DNA from: Enterococcus hulanensis
GTDB taxonomy: Bacteria > Bacillota > Bacilli > Lactobacillales > Enterococcaceae
Reading direction: 5' to 3'
DNA: 39,923 bases
Assembly: GCF_005405485.1 (NCBI RefSeq)
Contig: NZ_BJED01000029.1
Location: 1-39,923 of the forward strand
Position 1 is the first letter of the stretch; each line of letters begins with the position of its first letter. The position numbers were made by a program, and so were the translations under genes. The notes below the pieces were generated by a model that did not search any database, was not told where the DNA came from, and worked only from the letters and a program-made list of their open reading frames with translations. Shown here piece by piece: positions 15,622 through 24,308 of this stretch.

Positions 15622-16320
15622 ATGAAAAAAGTGATCATTCTAACCAGAAATATTATCATTGAGCAGGAATTTCAAAACGAATTACAGCGATTAGATTATG
15701 AAGTATTTGTCTTAAAAGAGTTTTTTGATGTCGATAAACCCAATTATTTTGAGGATATTTTGTCCCTTTTTGATATTGTCATCTTTAGTGAGACTTTGAC
15801 CAATCAGGAATTCAATGAGATCTTACCGATCGTTATCGAAAAAGACATGCATTATTTACGACGTACCGATGAGCCGGTACCGAATGTTGATGAAAATCAT
15901 TGCCTATCGATCGATTGCACATTGACTGAATTAAGAGAGTTCTTGTTGTTAAGTGATAAACGTGAAGGGCAGAAGGAATCTATCTCAAAAGGATTAGTTA
16001 GACAATCTGAGATGAAGAAGCAGGATCTCGTTCTCTTCTATAGTTCATTAAACAATATTGAAAAGAAAATCATCGGTGCGCTAGCGGAAGGCAGCGGCAA
16101 GATTATTTCCAGAGATGAGCTGTGTAATAAGGTCTGGAATAATGAGGTCAGCAAGTCGCGTTTGGTTCAAATGTCGACGGCAGTCGGAAATATTCGTAAA
16201 AAAATTGCGCACGCCCATATCGAAAATGTTCGAATCATCACCTATTGGGGCAATGGGTATCGTCTCCATGATGTTCCGAATGGGTTGATGAATGAACACA
16301 TTAAGGAATATAGTATGTAG
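15622..16320 (+). CDS. Orphan response-regulator-like winged-helix protein (paralog 2)
   Basis: A 232-residue paralog of the protein at 12611-13315. The N-terminal receiver-like half begins KKVIILTRN and has DIVIFSETL, where Ser takes the place of the phospho-Asp. The C-terminal OmpR-type winged helix (~145-220) ends with YWGNGYRLH. The same degeneration in both paralogs implies that it predates the duplication and that the proteins work without phosphorylation. It is followed by a terminator and a full copy of repeat R2, then by gadC. Position makes it the best local candidate regulator of gadCB, but that is inference. Confidence 0.75.
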   Translation: MKKVIILTRNIIIEQEFQNELQRLDYEVFVLKEFFDVDKPNYFEDILSLFDIVIFSETLTNQEFNEILPIVIEKDMHYLRRTDEPVPNVDENHCLSIDCTLTELREFLLLSDKREGQKESISKGLVRQSEMKKQDLVLFYSSLNNIEKKIIGALAEGSGKIISRDELCNKVWNNEVSKSRLVQMSTAVGNIRKKIAHAHIENVRIITYWGNGYRLHDVPNGLMNEHIKEYSM

Positions 16321-16333
16321 TTACAGCGAATAA

Positions 16334-16380
16334 AAAGCTCTAGTTTTCTCCTAAGTCGGGAGAAAGCTAGAGCTTTTTTT
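16334..16380 (+). terminator. Terminator after paralog 2
   Basis: AAAGCTCTAG (16334-16343) pairs with CTAGAGCTTT (16367-16376), and the stem continues inward with TTTCTCC and GGAGAAA. Seven or more T follow. Transcription is therefore likely to stop before gadC. Confidence 0.9.
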
Positions 16381-16565
16381 GATCTTAAAGAAAGTATAAA
16401 AAATTTCTCAAGTAAAAACTTGAATCAACAGCTTTAATGGTGTCCGGCTTCACGAACTAGCTTTATCGGCAATAAGCGAAAATTTTGAGAAGTCTGAGAA
16501 ACGACTTATCAAAATTTTAGTCTTATTGCTCAAAAGCTGAGCGAGTTCGCAAATCCTTTCTAATA
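16381..16565 (+). repeat. Repeat family R2, best-preserved copy, one long hairpin
   Basis: The part 16442-16541 folds on itself along its whole length. Nested pairs from outside to inside are CGAACTAGC with GCGAGTTCG, AGCTTT with AAAGCT, GCAATAAG with CTTATTGC, AAAATTTTGA with TCAAAATTTT, and GAAGTC with GACTT. It starts right after a terminator. Relatives are at 5216, 13436 and 39841. It contains no coding sequence. Confidence 0.72.
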
Positions 16566-16759
16566 GAAAAAATTCCATATTTTTTTAACTTAGCAATCTT
16601 CAATAGAAAAAAATCGAGAAAAAAGTTCGCCGATTCCTATTTATACTTCTCCTTGTAAGAAAAGAGGTGCCTGAAATGTTCTATCAGTATTCTATAACGT
16701 TTTATCCCTGAAGCCTTTCTTTCATTGAATAATTAAAGAAAAGGGAAAGAAGCGTTTTT
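16566..16759 (+). promoter_or_regulatory. gadC leader with short ORF and RBS-pairing hairpin
   Basis: An 11-codon reading frame (16676-16711, MFYQYSITFYP) follows a good GAGGTG site 5 bases upstream. Just after it, CCTTTCTTT (16714-16722) can pair with AAAGAAAAGG (16735-16744), which overlaps the gadC ribosome-binding region. A TATACT (16642-16647) could be a -10 but has no clear -35. Translation control by the short ORF is a hypothesis. Confidence 0.35.
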
Positions 16760-18271
16760 ATGAATCAGAAAAAATTATCTTTATTCGGTTTTTTTGCTTT
16801 AACGGCTTCGATGGTTTTAACCGTATATGAGTATCCGACGTTTGCTACTTCGAAATTGCATCTAGTCTTCTTTTTGCTCTTAGGCGGAATTTTATGGTTT
16901 TTGCCAGTAGCCTTATGTGCGGCCGAGATGTCTACTGTAGAAGGTTGGCAAAATGGCGGGATATTCAGTTGGGTCAGCCAAACATTAGGTGAGCGTTTTG
17001 GCTTTGCGGCTATCTTTTTTCAGTGGTTTCAAATCACTGTAGGATTCGTCACTATGATTTATTTCATATTGGGAGCCTTGTCCTATGTGCTGAATTTCCA
17101 AGCCTTAAATACTGATCCATTGATGAAGTACATTGGGTTATTGGTGATTTTCTGGGGCTTGACCTTCTCGCAATTAGGCGGGACACAACGAACAGCAAAA
17201 ATCGCGAAAGCAGGATTTGTGATCGGAATTTTAATTCCATCGGTGCTTCTATTTGGTTTGGCAGCAGCGTATTTCATTGGCGGTAATCCAATCGAAATCG
17301 CTATTAGCAAAAAAGCATTCATACCAGATTTTTCACAATTATCGACACTCGTCGTGTTTGTGTCATTTATCTTGGCCTACATGGGAGTTGAAGCCTCTGC
17401 TTCACATATCAATGAATTGGAAAATCCCAAGAAAAACTATCCGCTAGCCATGATCCTATTGGTTATTTTAGCGATTGCATTAGATGCGATCGGCGGCTTT
17501 TCGGTGGCTGCAGTGATTCCCCAAAAAGATTTGTCTTTAAGCGCTGGAGTGATCCAAACCTTCCAATCATTGATTCTGCATTTTAACAGCCATTTAAGTT
17601 GGCTCGTTAAAGTGATTGCTCTAATGATTGCTTTTGGAGTAATGGGGGAAGTAAGTTCATGGGTAGTTGGTCCCTCGCGCGGAATGTTTGCTGCGGCACA
17701 ACGAGGTCTATTGCCCAGCTTCTTGCGTAAAACCAATACTCACGGTGTACCGGTACCATTGATCATGATCCAAGGCGTGATCGTGACTATCTGGGGCGCG
17801 GTGTTGACCTTTGGCGGCGGCGGAAATAATTTATCTTTCTTAGTAGCCATCTCATTGACCGTAGTCATTTATTTAGTCGGATACCTTTTATTCTTTATCG
17901 GTTATTTCGTCTTAGTTTATAAAAAGAAAAATTTGGAACGTTCCTATAACGTACCGGGAAAAACGATTGGGAAAACAATCATCGCTGGTGTCGGACTGAT
18001 ATTATCAGTTTTTGCATTGTTGATCTCCTTCGTTCCACCTGCATCGATTGCAAAGAGCGAGGATCGTACCTACCAAGTGATTTTATTGATCAGTTTCGTG
18101 ATCACGGTGATTTTGCCGTTTATTATTTATGAGTTACATGACAAGCATGGACATAAAAAAATCGAGGAGCCCGTTCATATGGAAGCAGGAGATGTGAATG
18201 CGGCAGTCTATCCATCAGCTCGCGGCGAACATCAAATCGTTCAAAAAGAAGAACACACATTGAAACATTAG
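16760..18271 (+). CDS. gadC: Glutamate:GABA antiporter GadC
   Basis: A 503-residue APC-family antiporter with about twelve membrane helices. The N-terminal helix reads LTASMVLTVYEYPTFATSKL, as in GadC proteins. A hydrophilic, His- and Glu-rich tail (about residues 460-503) corresponds to the C-terminal plug that closes GadC at neutral pH. It exchanges external glutamate for internal GABA, removing a proton per cycle together with GadB. It precedes gadB by 34 bases, so the two form an operon. The start follows GGAAAG. Upstream lies a leader with a short ORF. Confidence 0.92.
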   Translation: MNQKKLSLFGFFALTASMVLTVYEYPTFATSKLHLVFFLLLGGILWFLPVALCAAEMSTVEGWQNGGIFSWVSQTLGERFGFAAIFFQWFQITVGFVTMIYFILGALSYVLNFQALNTDPLMKYIGLLVIFWGLTFSQLGGTQRTAKIAKAGFVIGILIPSVLLFGLAAAYFIGGNPIEIAISKKAFIPDFSQLSTLVVFVSFILAYMGVEASASHINELENPKKNYPLAMILLVILAIALDAIGGFSVAAVIPQKDLSLSAGVIQTFQSLILHFNSHLSWLVKVIALMIAFGVMGEVSSWVVGPSRGMFAAAQRGLLPSFLRKTNTHGVPVPLIMIQGVIVTIWGAVLTFGGGGNNLSFLVAISLTVVIYLVGYLLFFIGYFVLVYKKKNLERSYNVPGKTIGKTIIAGVGLILSVFALLISFVPPASIAKSEDRTYQVILLISFVITVILPFIIYELHDKHGHKKIEEPVHMEAGDVNAAVYPSARGEHQIVQKEEHTLKH

Positions 18272-18305
18272 ATAAAGTAAACGAACTATTTAGGAGGATA
18301 TACAC

Positions 18306-19706
18306 ATGTTATATGGAAAAGAAAATCGCGATGAAGCAGAATATTTAGAACCAATCTTTGGTTCAGAAAGTGAACAAGTTGATCTGCCGAAATATAAATT
18401 GAATCAAGCATCCATTGAACCTCGGGTAGCCTATCAATTGGTCCAAGATGAGATGCTGGATGAAGGAAACGCTCGTTTGAATTTAGCAACCTTCTGTCAA
18501 ACCTACATGGAACCAGAAGCAGTTAAATTAATGAGTCAAACGCTAGAAAAAAATGCTATTGATAAATCAGAATATCCCCGCACGACTGAAATCGAAAATC
18601 GCTGCGTGAATATGATTGCGGATCTTTGGAATGCCAGTGAGAAGGAAAAATTTATGAGAACCTCAACGATTGGTTCTTCAGAAGCGTGTATGCTGGGCGG
18701 CATGGCGATGAAGTTTGCTTGGCGAAAACGCGCGGAAAAATTGGGCTTGGATCTTAATGCTAAAAAACCTAATCTAGTCATTTCTTCTGGCTATCAAGTT
18801 TGCTGGGAAAAATTTTGTGTTTATTGGGATGTTGAAATGCGTGAAGTACCGCTGGATCAAGAACACATGTCGATCAATTTAGATAAGGTAATGGATTATG
18901 TTGATGAATATACGATCGGAATCGTCGGGATCATGGGGATCACTTACACAGGTCGTTATGATGATATTAAAGGCTTGAATGATTTAGTCGAAGAATATAA
19001 TAAGCAAACAGACTACAAGGTCTATATCCATGTGGATGCTGCATCCGGCGGCTTTTATGCGCCTTTCACTGAACCTGAACTTGTTTGGGATTTCCGCTTA
19101 AAAAATGTTATTTCGATCAATTCTTCAGGTCACAAATATGGCTTAGTATACCCTGGTGTGGGTTGGGTTTTATGGCGTGACCAACAATATTTGCCAAAGG
19201 AACTGATCTTCAAAGTCAGCTATCTAGGCGGCGAGCTGCCAACCATGGCGATCAATTTCTCTCATAGTGCGGCACAATTGATTGGTCAATATTATAATTT
19301 CGTTCGTTACGGCTTTGATGGGTATAAAGCCATTCATGAACGTACACATAACGTAGCGCTGTATTTGGCTAAAGCCATCGAAGAAACCGGCTTGTTTGAA
19401 ATCGTTAATGATGGTTCGCAATTACCAATTGTTTGCTACAAATTGAAAAAGGATGCCTCTCGTGAATGGACCTTATATGATTTAGCGGACCGTTTATTGA
19501 TGAAGGGGTGGCAAGTACCGGCTTATCCGCTTCCTAAAAATTTGGATCAAGAAATCATCCAACGTTTGGTTATTCGTGCTGACTTTGGCATGAATATGGC
19601 CTGTGATTATGTTCAAGACATGCAAGAAGCAATTGACGCTTTGAATCAAGCACACTTGGTATATCATGAAAAACCAGAAATCAAAACTTATGGATTTACT
19701 CACTAA
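18306..19706 (+). CDS. gadB: Glutamate decarboxylase
   Basis: A 466-residue PLP enzyme, the standard bacterial GAD length. PLP-binding K277 lies in SSGHKYG (K276 in E. coli GadB). Further marks are HVDAASGGFYAPF with the PLP-contacting Asp, and the N-terminal segment LNLATFCQTYMEPEA. It converts L-glutamate to GABA and CO2, using a cytoplasmic proton; GadC exports the product. The C-terminus (KPEIKTYGFTH) keeps a histidine near the end, as in GADs with pH-dependent closure. A terminator follows directly. The gadC-gadB pair would give acid resistance and GABA production. Confidence 0.95.
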   Translation: MLYGKENRDEAEYLEPIFGSESEQVDLPKYKLNQASIEPRVAYQLVQDEMLDEGNARLNLATFCQTYMEPEAVKLMSQTLEKNAIDKSEYPRTTEIENRCVNMIADLWNASEKEKFMRTSTIGSSEACMLGGMAMKFAWRKRAEKLGLDLNAKKPNLVISSGYQVCWEKFCVYWDVEMREVPLDQEHMSINLDKVMDYVDEYTIGIVGIMGITYTGRYDDIKGLNDLVEEYNKQTDYKVYIHVDAASGGFYAPFTEPELVWDFRLKNVISINSSGHKYGLVYPGVGWVLWRDQQYLPKELIFKVSYLGGELPTMAINFSHSAAQLIGQYYNFVRYGFDGYKAIHERTHNVALYLAKAIEETGLFEIVNDGSQLPIVCYKLKKDASREWTLYDLADRLLMKGWQVPAYPLPKNLDQEIIQRLVIRADFGMNMACDYVQDMQEAIDALNQAHLVYHEKPEIKTYGFTH

Positions 19707-19710
19707 GAAG

Positions 19711-19745
19711 AAGCCTGAAAGGACCTTATCCTTTCAGGCTTTTTT
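19711..19745 (+). terminator. gadCB terminator overlapping the end of the Mga-like gene
   Basis: AAGCCTGAAAGGA (19711-19723) pairs with TCCTTTCAGGCTT (19729-19741), then T. The loop contains the stop codon of the convergent Mga-family gene, whose last codons form one stem arm. Confidence 0.9.
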
Positions 19746-21189
19746 CGCTGGGGCGAAGAATCTGATTGATCGCTATGCAGGTTTCATCGATCGTTTTAAG
19801 AGACACAGGAAAAATCAAGGTATTCTCGCTGCCTAAATCTGCTTGATACAAGGCAGTGTCACAAACAATGACTCGTCTTGAACAGAAAAAGACATCGTCA
19901 ACGACCTCATCCAGCGTATTATAAATCATGTTGCTGATAACAAAGTGATCATCCAGCAGAGTCTCCAGTTGTTTTCGATAATATAAAAAGTTGAAGTCAG
20001 AAGGAGCGACGATATACAACTCAATATTTTCATCGAAGGTCGTTCTGTGCAGGAGATCAAGGATCAGGGTCATTTTACGAATGAGATTCGTATTCCAATG
20101 AATTGTTGTTTGTCCGACAGCCGACCATTTGTCTAAGATCGTTTGGATGGTTTGGTAGAGTTCCAGCTGATCCTTGTCCAAGAGATAAATCAAGTCAGGC
20201 TGGAAGAGCTGCATGTCTGCCCAAGTAGAACGGATAAAAGGTAAAAAAGCTTTTTTCAAGAGTAGTTCATTTTCTGGCGAAATATTTAAAGAAGAGCGTA
20301 ATTCCTGCAGTAGCTTCTCGATTTCAGTGTATCGCTGGATGTGGTTTTGATAGACAACTTCAAAATCCTTTTGCAGCAGCTCCAAATTATTGCAAAGATA
20401 GTTCCTGGCGTTGAAGAGAGAATAAACATAAAATAATTCTTCTTCATTTGCGCAAATAGTCGAATCTAAGGTTTTAATACCTTCTTGCAATAATCTGAAT
20501 AGAGGCGTTTGCCGAGCGCTTGCCTTTTCTTCTTCAGAAAACTGAAGGGTGGAATGTCTCGCCCGCTGAGTGCCGAGTTGAATCCCTAAAATAATAATCT
20601 CCCGCTCGCTAGTGGGATAGTCCCGTGCAAAAAAATGATCCTCTACATAATCGATCAATTTTCCTGCGGCAGCTGCGACAACTTTATTAAAGGGGATGGC
20701 AGAACGATCACCCGTATACCTTGCGATCGCTAAAAATAAATACCGAAGATCTTTTTCCCGCGGCTTGATCTGGCGGTCTTGCTGTAAACAGCCCAGTTCC
20801 TCGGCAAAAGCAAAAATGTCTGCTCGAATCTGATAAATCTTACTAGTAGAAAGAAACTCCTTTTCAGCAATTTCGGACCAATGGGTATTTCCGATTAAGT
20901 AATCGTTCAAGACTCGTAAAAAGTCAGAACGGCGATAGATCCGCTGAGTCAATTCCAATAAAGAATAGGCCGGATCAAAGGAAATGCTGCAGGTATTTCT
21001 GTTTTTTTCAAATGTCGTGATCTCTCGAGTAAATGATTCTCTCAATACTTCGAGATCATTCGTGATCGTAACCGTGCAGACATTCAATCGTTCAGCCATT
21101 GTCTGCAATTCAATTTCTTTTTTTTGATACAACTGCTGACAAAGGTAAACTTGGCGAAAAATATTTTTCTCGATATACCTTTCTAACAT
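19726..21189 (-). CDS. Mga/AtxA-family transcriptional regulator
   Basis: A 487-residue regulator with the Mga layout. An N-terminal helix-turn-helix lies at residues ~26-50 (MAERLNVCTVTITNDLEVLR) and a second HTH-like region at ~85-125. Two PRD-like helical domains cover roughly 170-390, and a C-terminal EIIB-like domain covers ~400-487 (NIELYIVAPSDFNFLYYRKQ). Mga proteins couple PTS phosphorylation state to gene activation. It is convergent with gadB and divergent from pflB. Targets cannot be read from sequence; gadCB, pflB or a distant regulon are all possible. The stop codon lies in the gadB terminator loop. Confidence 0.85.
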   Translation of the reverse strand: MLERYIEKNIFRQVYLCQQLYQKKEIELQTMAERLNVCTVTITNDLEVLRESFTREITTFEKNRNTCSISFDPAYSLLELTQRIYRRSDFLRVLNDYLIGNTHWSEIAEKEFLSTSKIYQIRADIFAFAEELGCLQQDRQIKPREKDLRYLFLAIARYTGDRSAIPFNKVVAAAAGKLIDYVEDHFFARDYPTSEREIIILGIQLGTQRARHSTLQFSEEEKASARQTPLFRLLQEGIKTLDSTICANEEELFYVYSLFNARNYLCNNLELLQKDFEVVYQNHIQRYTEIEKLLQELRSSLNISPENELLLKKAFLPFIRSTWADMQLFQPDLIYLLDKDQLELYQTIQTILDKWSAVGQTTIHWNTNLIRKMTLILDLLHRTTFDENIELYIVAPSDFNFLYYRKQLETLLDDHFVISNMIYNTLDEVVDDVFFCSRRVIVCDTALYQADLGSENTLIFPVSLKTIDETCIAINQILRPSEKSLKG

Positions 21190-21777
21190 AAAGTACCTCC
21201 CTAATTAAAAAAACACATATGTTTGATATTGTATACCAACTTAATTAGTTTGGATATTTTTAACTGGAACAATTCGCCATTTTTTTAGACATAAAGATAA
21301 AATAATTAAGAGGGACGTTCAAAAAACAACTAGCTAACAATTTTAAAATAAATTTAATCATTTTTAATTAATAATTATTCTAGCAAGTTGAAATCTTAAG
21401 CGCATGGCCATTGAGTGCGGGCAGAAACTATTTGATAACAACGAAAAACCATTTTGTTGAATTAAAAAGAACTATTTAGAATAATGAGAATAAAATTTTT
21501 TTTCGACTGCTATTTTTTCTATTATGAGAGTTTGAAGGGAGAGATTTTTCACAAGCTGGACTGTATCAGTCATCTGTTTTTCACTAAATGCAGGAGGAGG
21601 AAATGTATATTAGTGAGCAAATGTTGCTATCAAGTAGAAACTGTCATTATCAATTACATTATCTGTTATAGTGAAAAGTGTAACAGAGGGTTGTCGACAA
21701 TAAGAGAATTATCATTATTTTAAAAGGATTTGGAGAGATAAGAAGCTAAAAAAGCCCTTTCTTAAAACAGTTTCCTT
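21190..21777. other. AT-rich spacer between the Mga-like gene and pflB
   Basis: No intact gene is credible here. It contains a 22-codon frame (21603-21671) with a perfect AGGAGG site, followed in another frame by SEKCNRGLSTIRELSLF. Together these look like the decayed start of an Mga-type regulator gene. The remainder is featureless AT-rich DNA. Confidence 0.5.
21603..21723 (+). pseudogene. Possible remnant of an Mga-type regulator N-terminus
   Basis: AGGAGG (21593-21600) precedes an ATG at 21603 giving MYISEQMLLSSRNCHYQLHY and two more residues before a stop at 21669-21671. A shift to the neighbouring frame at about 21664 continues as YSEKCNRGLSTIRELSLF to a stop at 21723. The joined reading looks like a regulator start with a helix-turn-helix (LSTIRELSLF). 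A real short peptide is the alternative. Both readings are tentative. Confidence 0.35.
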
Positions 21778-21817
21778 TGTTATAATCATTTTAAATTATT
21801 ATGAAACTATTTAACAA
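21778..21817 (+). promoter_or_regulatory. pflB extended -10 promoter with Rex-like site
   Basis: TGTTATAAT (21778-21786) is an extended -10 element without a clear -35. TTATGAAACTATTTAACAA (21799-21817) follows and resembles the redox repressor Rex operator (TTGTGAAA, two bases, TTTCACAA), but its centre is one base longer. It would cover the start of the transcript just before the AAAGGAG site. Confidence 0.4.
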
Positions 21818-21829
21818 AGGAGCGCGCAT

Positions 21830-24127
21830 ATGGAAACTACAACAATCAAAAAAACTGTAGAACAAACAAAGAACCCTTGGGAAGGTTTTAACGAAGGACG
21901 CTGGCAGCATGAAGTGAACACCCTAGACTTCATCAAACGCAACTACACAGAATATAAAGGTGACGACAGCTTCTTAGAAGGTGCAGCACCAAGTACTGAA
22001 AAGCTGTGGGATAAGTTACAAGAACTTTTTGAAGTGCAGCATAAAAAGAACGGCGTATATGATATGGATACTGATATTCCAGCGACGATCACTTCTCATG
22101 AGCCTGGCTATTTGATCAAGGAAGAAGAAAAAATCGTTGGTTTGCAAACAGATGTACCTTTGAAGCAAGCATTCATGCCTTTTGGCGGAATCAATATGGC
22201 CAATAAAGCGTTGGAATCAAATGGTTACGAAGTGGACGATGATATGTCATTCATCTTCAACAAATGGCGCAAAACTCATAACCAAGGTGTGTTTGATGCC
22301 TATACAGATGAAATGCGTTTAGCTCGTAAAAATAAAATCATCACGGGGTTACCAGATGCTTATGGACGTGGACGGATCATTGGTGACTATCGTCGTGTTC
22401 CGTTATACGGAATTGATTTCTTAATGAAAGAAAAGAAAAAAGATTGGAAAAATGTCGGCAGCAAAGTTATGACTAACGACGTGATCCAATTACGTGAAGA
22501 AGTTTCTGAACAATACCGTGCTTTAGCAGATATGAAAGAAATGGCCGCAAGCTATGGCTATGACATTTCAAAACCTGCAGCAAACGCTCAAGAAGCGATC
22601 CAATGGTTATACTTCGGTTACCTTGCAGCAATCAAATCACAAAATGGTGCTGCGATGTCAATCGGCCGTATCTCTGCTTTCTTAGATATCTATATCCAAC
22701 GTGATTTAGACAATGGCTTGATTACTGAATTTGAAGCACAAGAAATGATCGATCATTTGATCATGAAATTACGTATGGTGAAATTTGCTCGGACTCCTGA
22801 GTACAACCAATTATTCTCTGGTTACCCAATTTGGGCAACCTTGTCATTAGCGGGTATGAACATGGATGGTTCTTCATTAGTTACGAAGAATGACTTCCGT
22901 ATCTTACACACATTGACGAACATGGGCCCTTCACCAGAACCAAACTTGACTGTTTTATATTCTTCTCATTTACCAGAAGGCTTCAGAACTTACGCAGCGA
23001 AGGTTGCGAAACAAAGTTCTTCGATCCAATTGGAAAATGACGATCTATTACGTCAATACTGGGGATCAGATGATGCAGCAATCGCTTGTTGTGTGTCTGC
23101 GACAGTAATCGGTAAAGATATGCAATTCTTCGGTGCTCGTGCCAACTTGGCTAAAGCAGTGCTTTACGCGATCAACGGCGGTGTCGATGAAATGACTAAG
23201 ATGCAAGTTGCTCCGCGTTTCCGTCCATTAGAAGGCGAAAGCATTGACTTTGATCAATTCATGGACAGCTACAAAGATGTCTTAGATTGGTTAGCAGAAT
23301 TATATGTAAATACGCTGAATGTGATTCATTATATGCATGACAAATATGCTTATGAAGCACCGCAATTAGCCTTGATGGATACAGACTTAAAACGTACCTT
23401 TGCAACAGGGATCGCTGGGATTTCCCATGCGACCGACTCATTGATGGCGATCAAACACGGAAACGTGAAAGTGATCCGCGATGAAGACGGCTTGGCAATC
23501 GACTATGTTCCACAAAATGAATTCCCAACTTACGGAAATGACAACGATGAAGCAGACGAAATGGCAAACTGGATCCTTGAGTACTTCATGACTCAAATCA
23601 AACGTCAGCACACTTACCGTGAATCAACACCAACATTGTCATTATTGACGATCACTTCTAATGTTGTTTACGGAAAAAATACTGGGAATACACCAGATGG
23701 ACGTCGTGCCGGCAAACCATTGGCACCAGGTGCGAACCCAAGTTATCAAGATGGTAAATTCTTAGGTGAGAAAAATGGGCTATTGGCTTCATTGAACTCA
23801 ACAGCGAAATTGAACTACTCTTGCGCACAAGATGGTATCTCTGATACGCAAACAATCAATCCAGGAGCATTAGGCCGTACGGATGACGAAGCGATGCAAG
23901 TAGATAACCTGCGCCAAGTTTTAGATGGCTACTTTGATAAAGGCGGCTACCACTTGAACGTCAATGTCTTTGGTCGTGAACTATTAGAAGAAATGGACAA
24001 AGATATCGACAATCCGAAATATGCGAACTTTACGATCCGTGTATCAGGTTATGCCGTGAAATTCCGTGACTTAACAGCGGAACAACGTCGTGATGTTATT
24101 TCACGTACCGACCACACGAAAATGTAA
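21830..24127 (+). CDS. pflB: Pyruvate formate-lyase
   Basis: A 765-residue glycyl-radical enzyme. The Cys pair C420-C421 (AIACCVSAT) and the radical Gly at 740 in RVSGYAV match E. coli PflB (C418/C419, G734). It converts pyruvate and CoA to acetyl-CoA and formate under anaerobic conditions. The ATG follows AAAGGAG. Codon choice looks highly expressed (GGT, GTA, AAC, CCA rich). The usual neighbour pflA, the activating radical-SAM enzyme, is not found downstream: a terminator follows and the next gene is an L,D-transpeptidase. The activase must be encoded elsewhere. Confidence 0.96.
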   Translation: METTTIKKTVEQTKNPWEGFNEGRWQHEVNTLDFIKRNYTEYKGDDSFLEGAAPSTEKLWDKLQELFEVQHKKNGVYDMDTDIPATITSHEPGYLIKEEEKIVGLQTDVPLKQAFMPFGGINMANKALESNGYEVDDDMSFIFNKWRKTHNQGVFDAYTDEMRLARKNKIITGLPDAYGRGRIIGDYRRVPLYGIDFLMKEKKKDWKNVGSKVMTNDVIQLREEVSEQYRALADMKEMAASYGYDISKPAANAQEAIQWLYFGYLAAIKSQNGAAMSIGRISAFLDIYIQRDLDNGLITEFEAQEMIDHLIMKLRMVKFARTPEYNQLFSGYPIWATLSLAGMNMDGSSLVTKNDFRILHTLTNMGPSPEPNLTVLYSSHLPEGFRTYAAKVAKQSSSIQLENDDLLRQYWGSDDAAIACCVSATVIGKDMQFFGARANLAKAVLYAINGGVDEMTKMQVAPRFRPLEGESIDFDQFMDSYKDVLDWLAELYVNTLNVIHYMHDKYAYEAPQLALMDTDLKRTFATGIAGISHATDSLMAIKHGNVKVIRDEDGLAIDYVPQNEFPTYGNDNDEADEMANWILEYFMTQIKRQHTYRESTPTLSLLTITSNVVYGKNTGNTPDGRRAGKPLAPGANPSYQDGKFLGEKNGLLASLNSTAKLNYSCAQDGISDTQTINPGALGRTDDEAMQVDNLRQVLDGYFDKGGYHLNVNVFGRELLEEMDKDIDNPKYANFTIRVSGYAVKFRDLTAEQRRDVISRTDHTKM

Positions 24128-24162
24128 AAATAATTTTAAATTTAGCAAAATAGATTTTTTAG

Positions 24163-24202
24163 AAGATTCTGAGGCTCATATTTGAGCTTCAGGATCTTTT
24201 TT
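24163..24202 (+). terminator. Terminator of pflB
   Basis: AGATTCTGAGGCTCA pairs with TGAGCTTCAGGATCT (a few wobble or mismatched pairs) and is followed by six T. Confidence 0.88.
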
Positions 24203-24308
24203 GTACCAAAAATGTTAAAAAATATTAATAATTATGATTGAAGAATAAAAAAAGTGTTATTTGATTTATAATATGGGTAATTATCGGGCTTAATAAAGTG
24301 GGTGATAG

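Noticed and set aside
21484-21723. Reading frame for a 79-residue, Cys- and Phe-rich protein
   Set aside because: There is no ribosome-binding site before its start and the composition is that of AT-rich non-coding DNA. Its last part is better explained as the shifted end of a decayed regulator gene.
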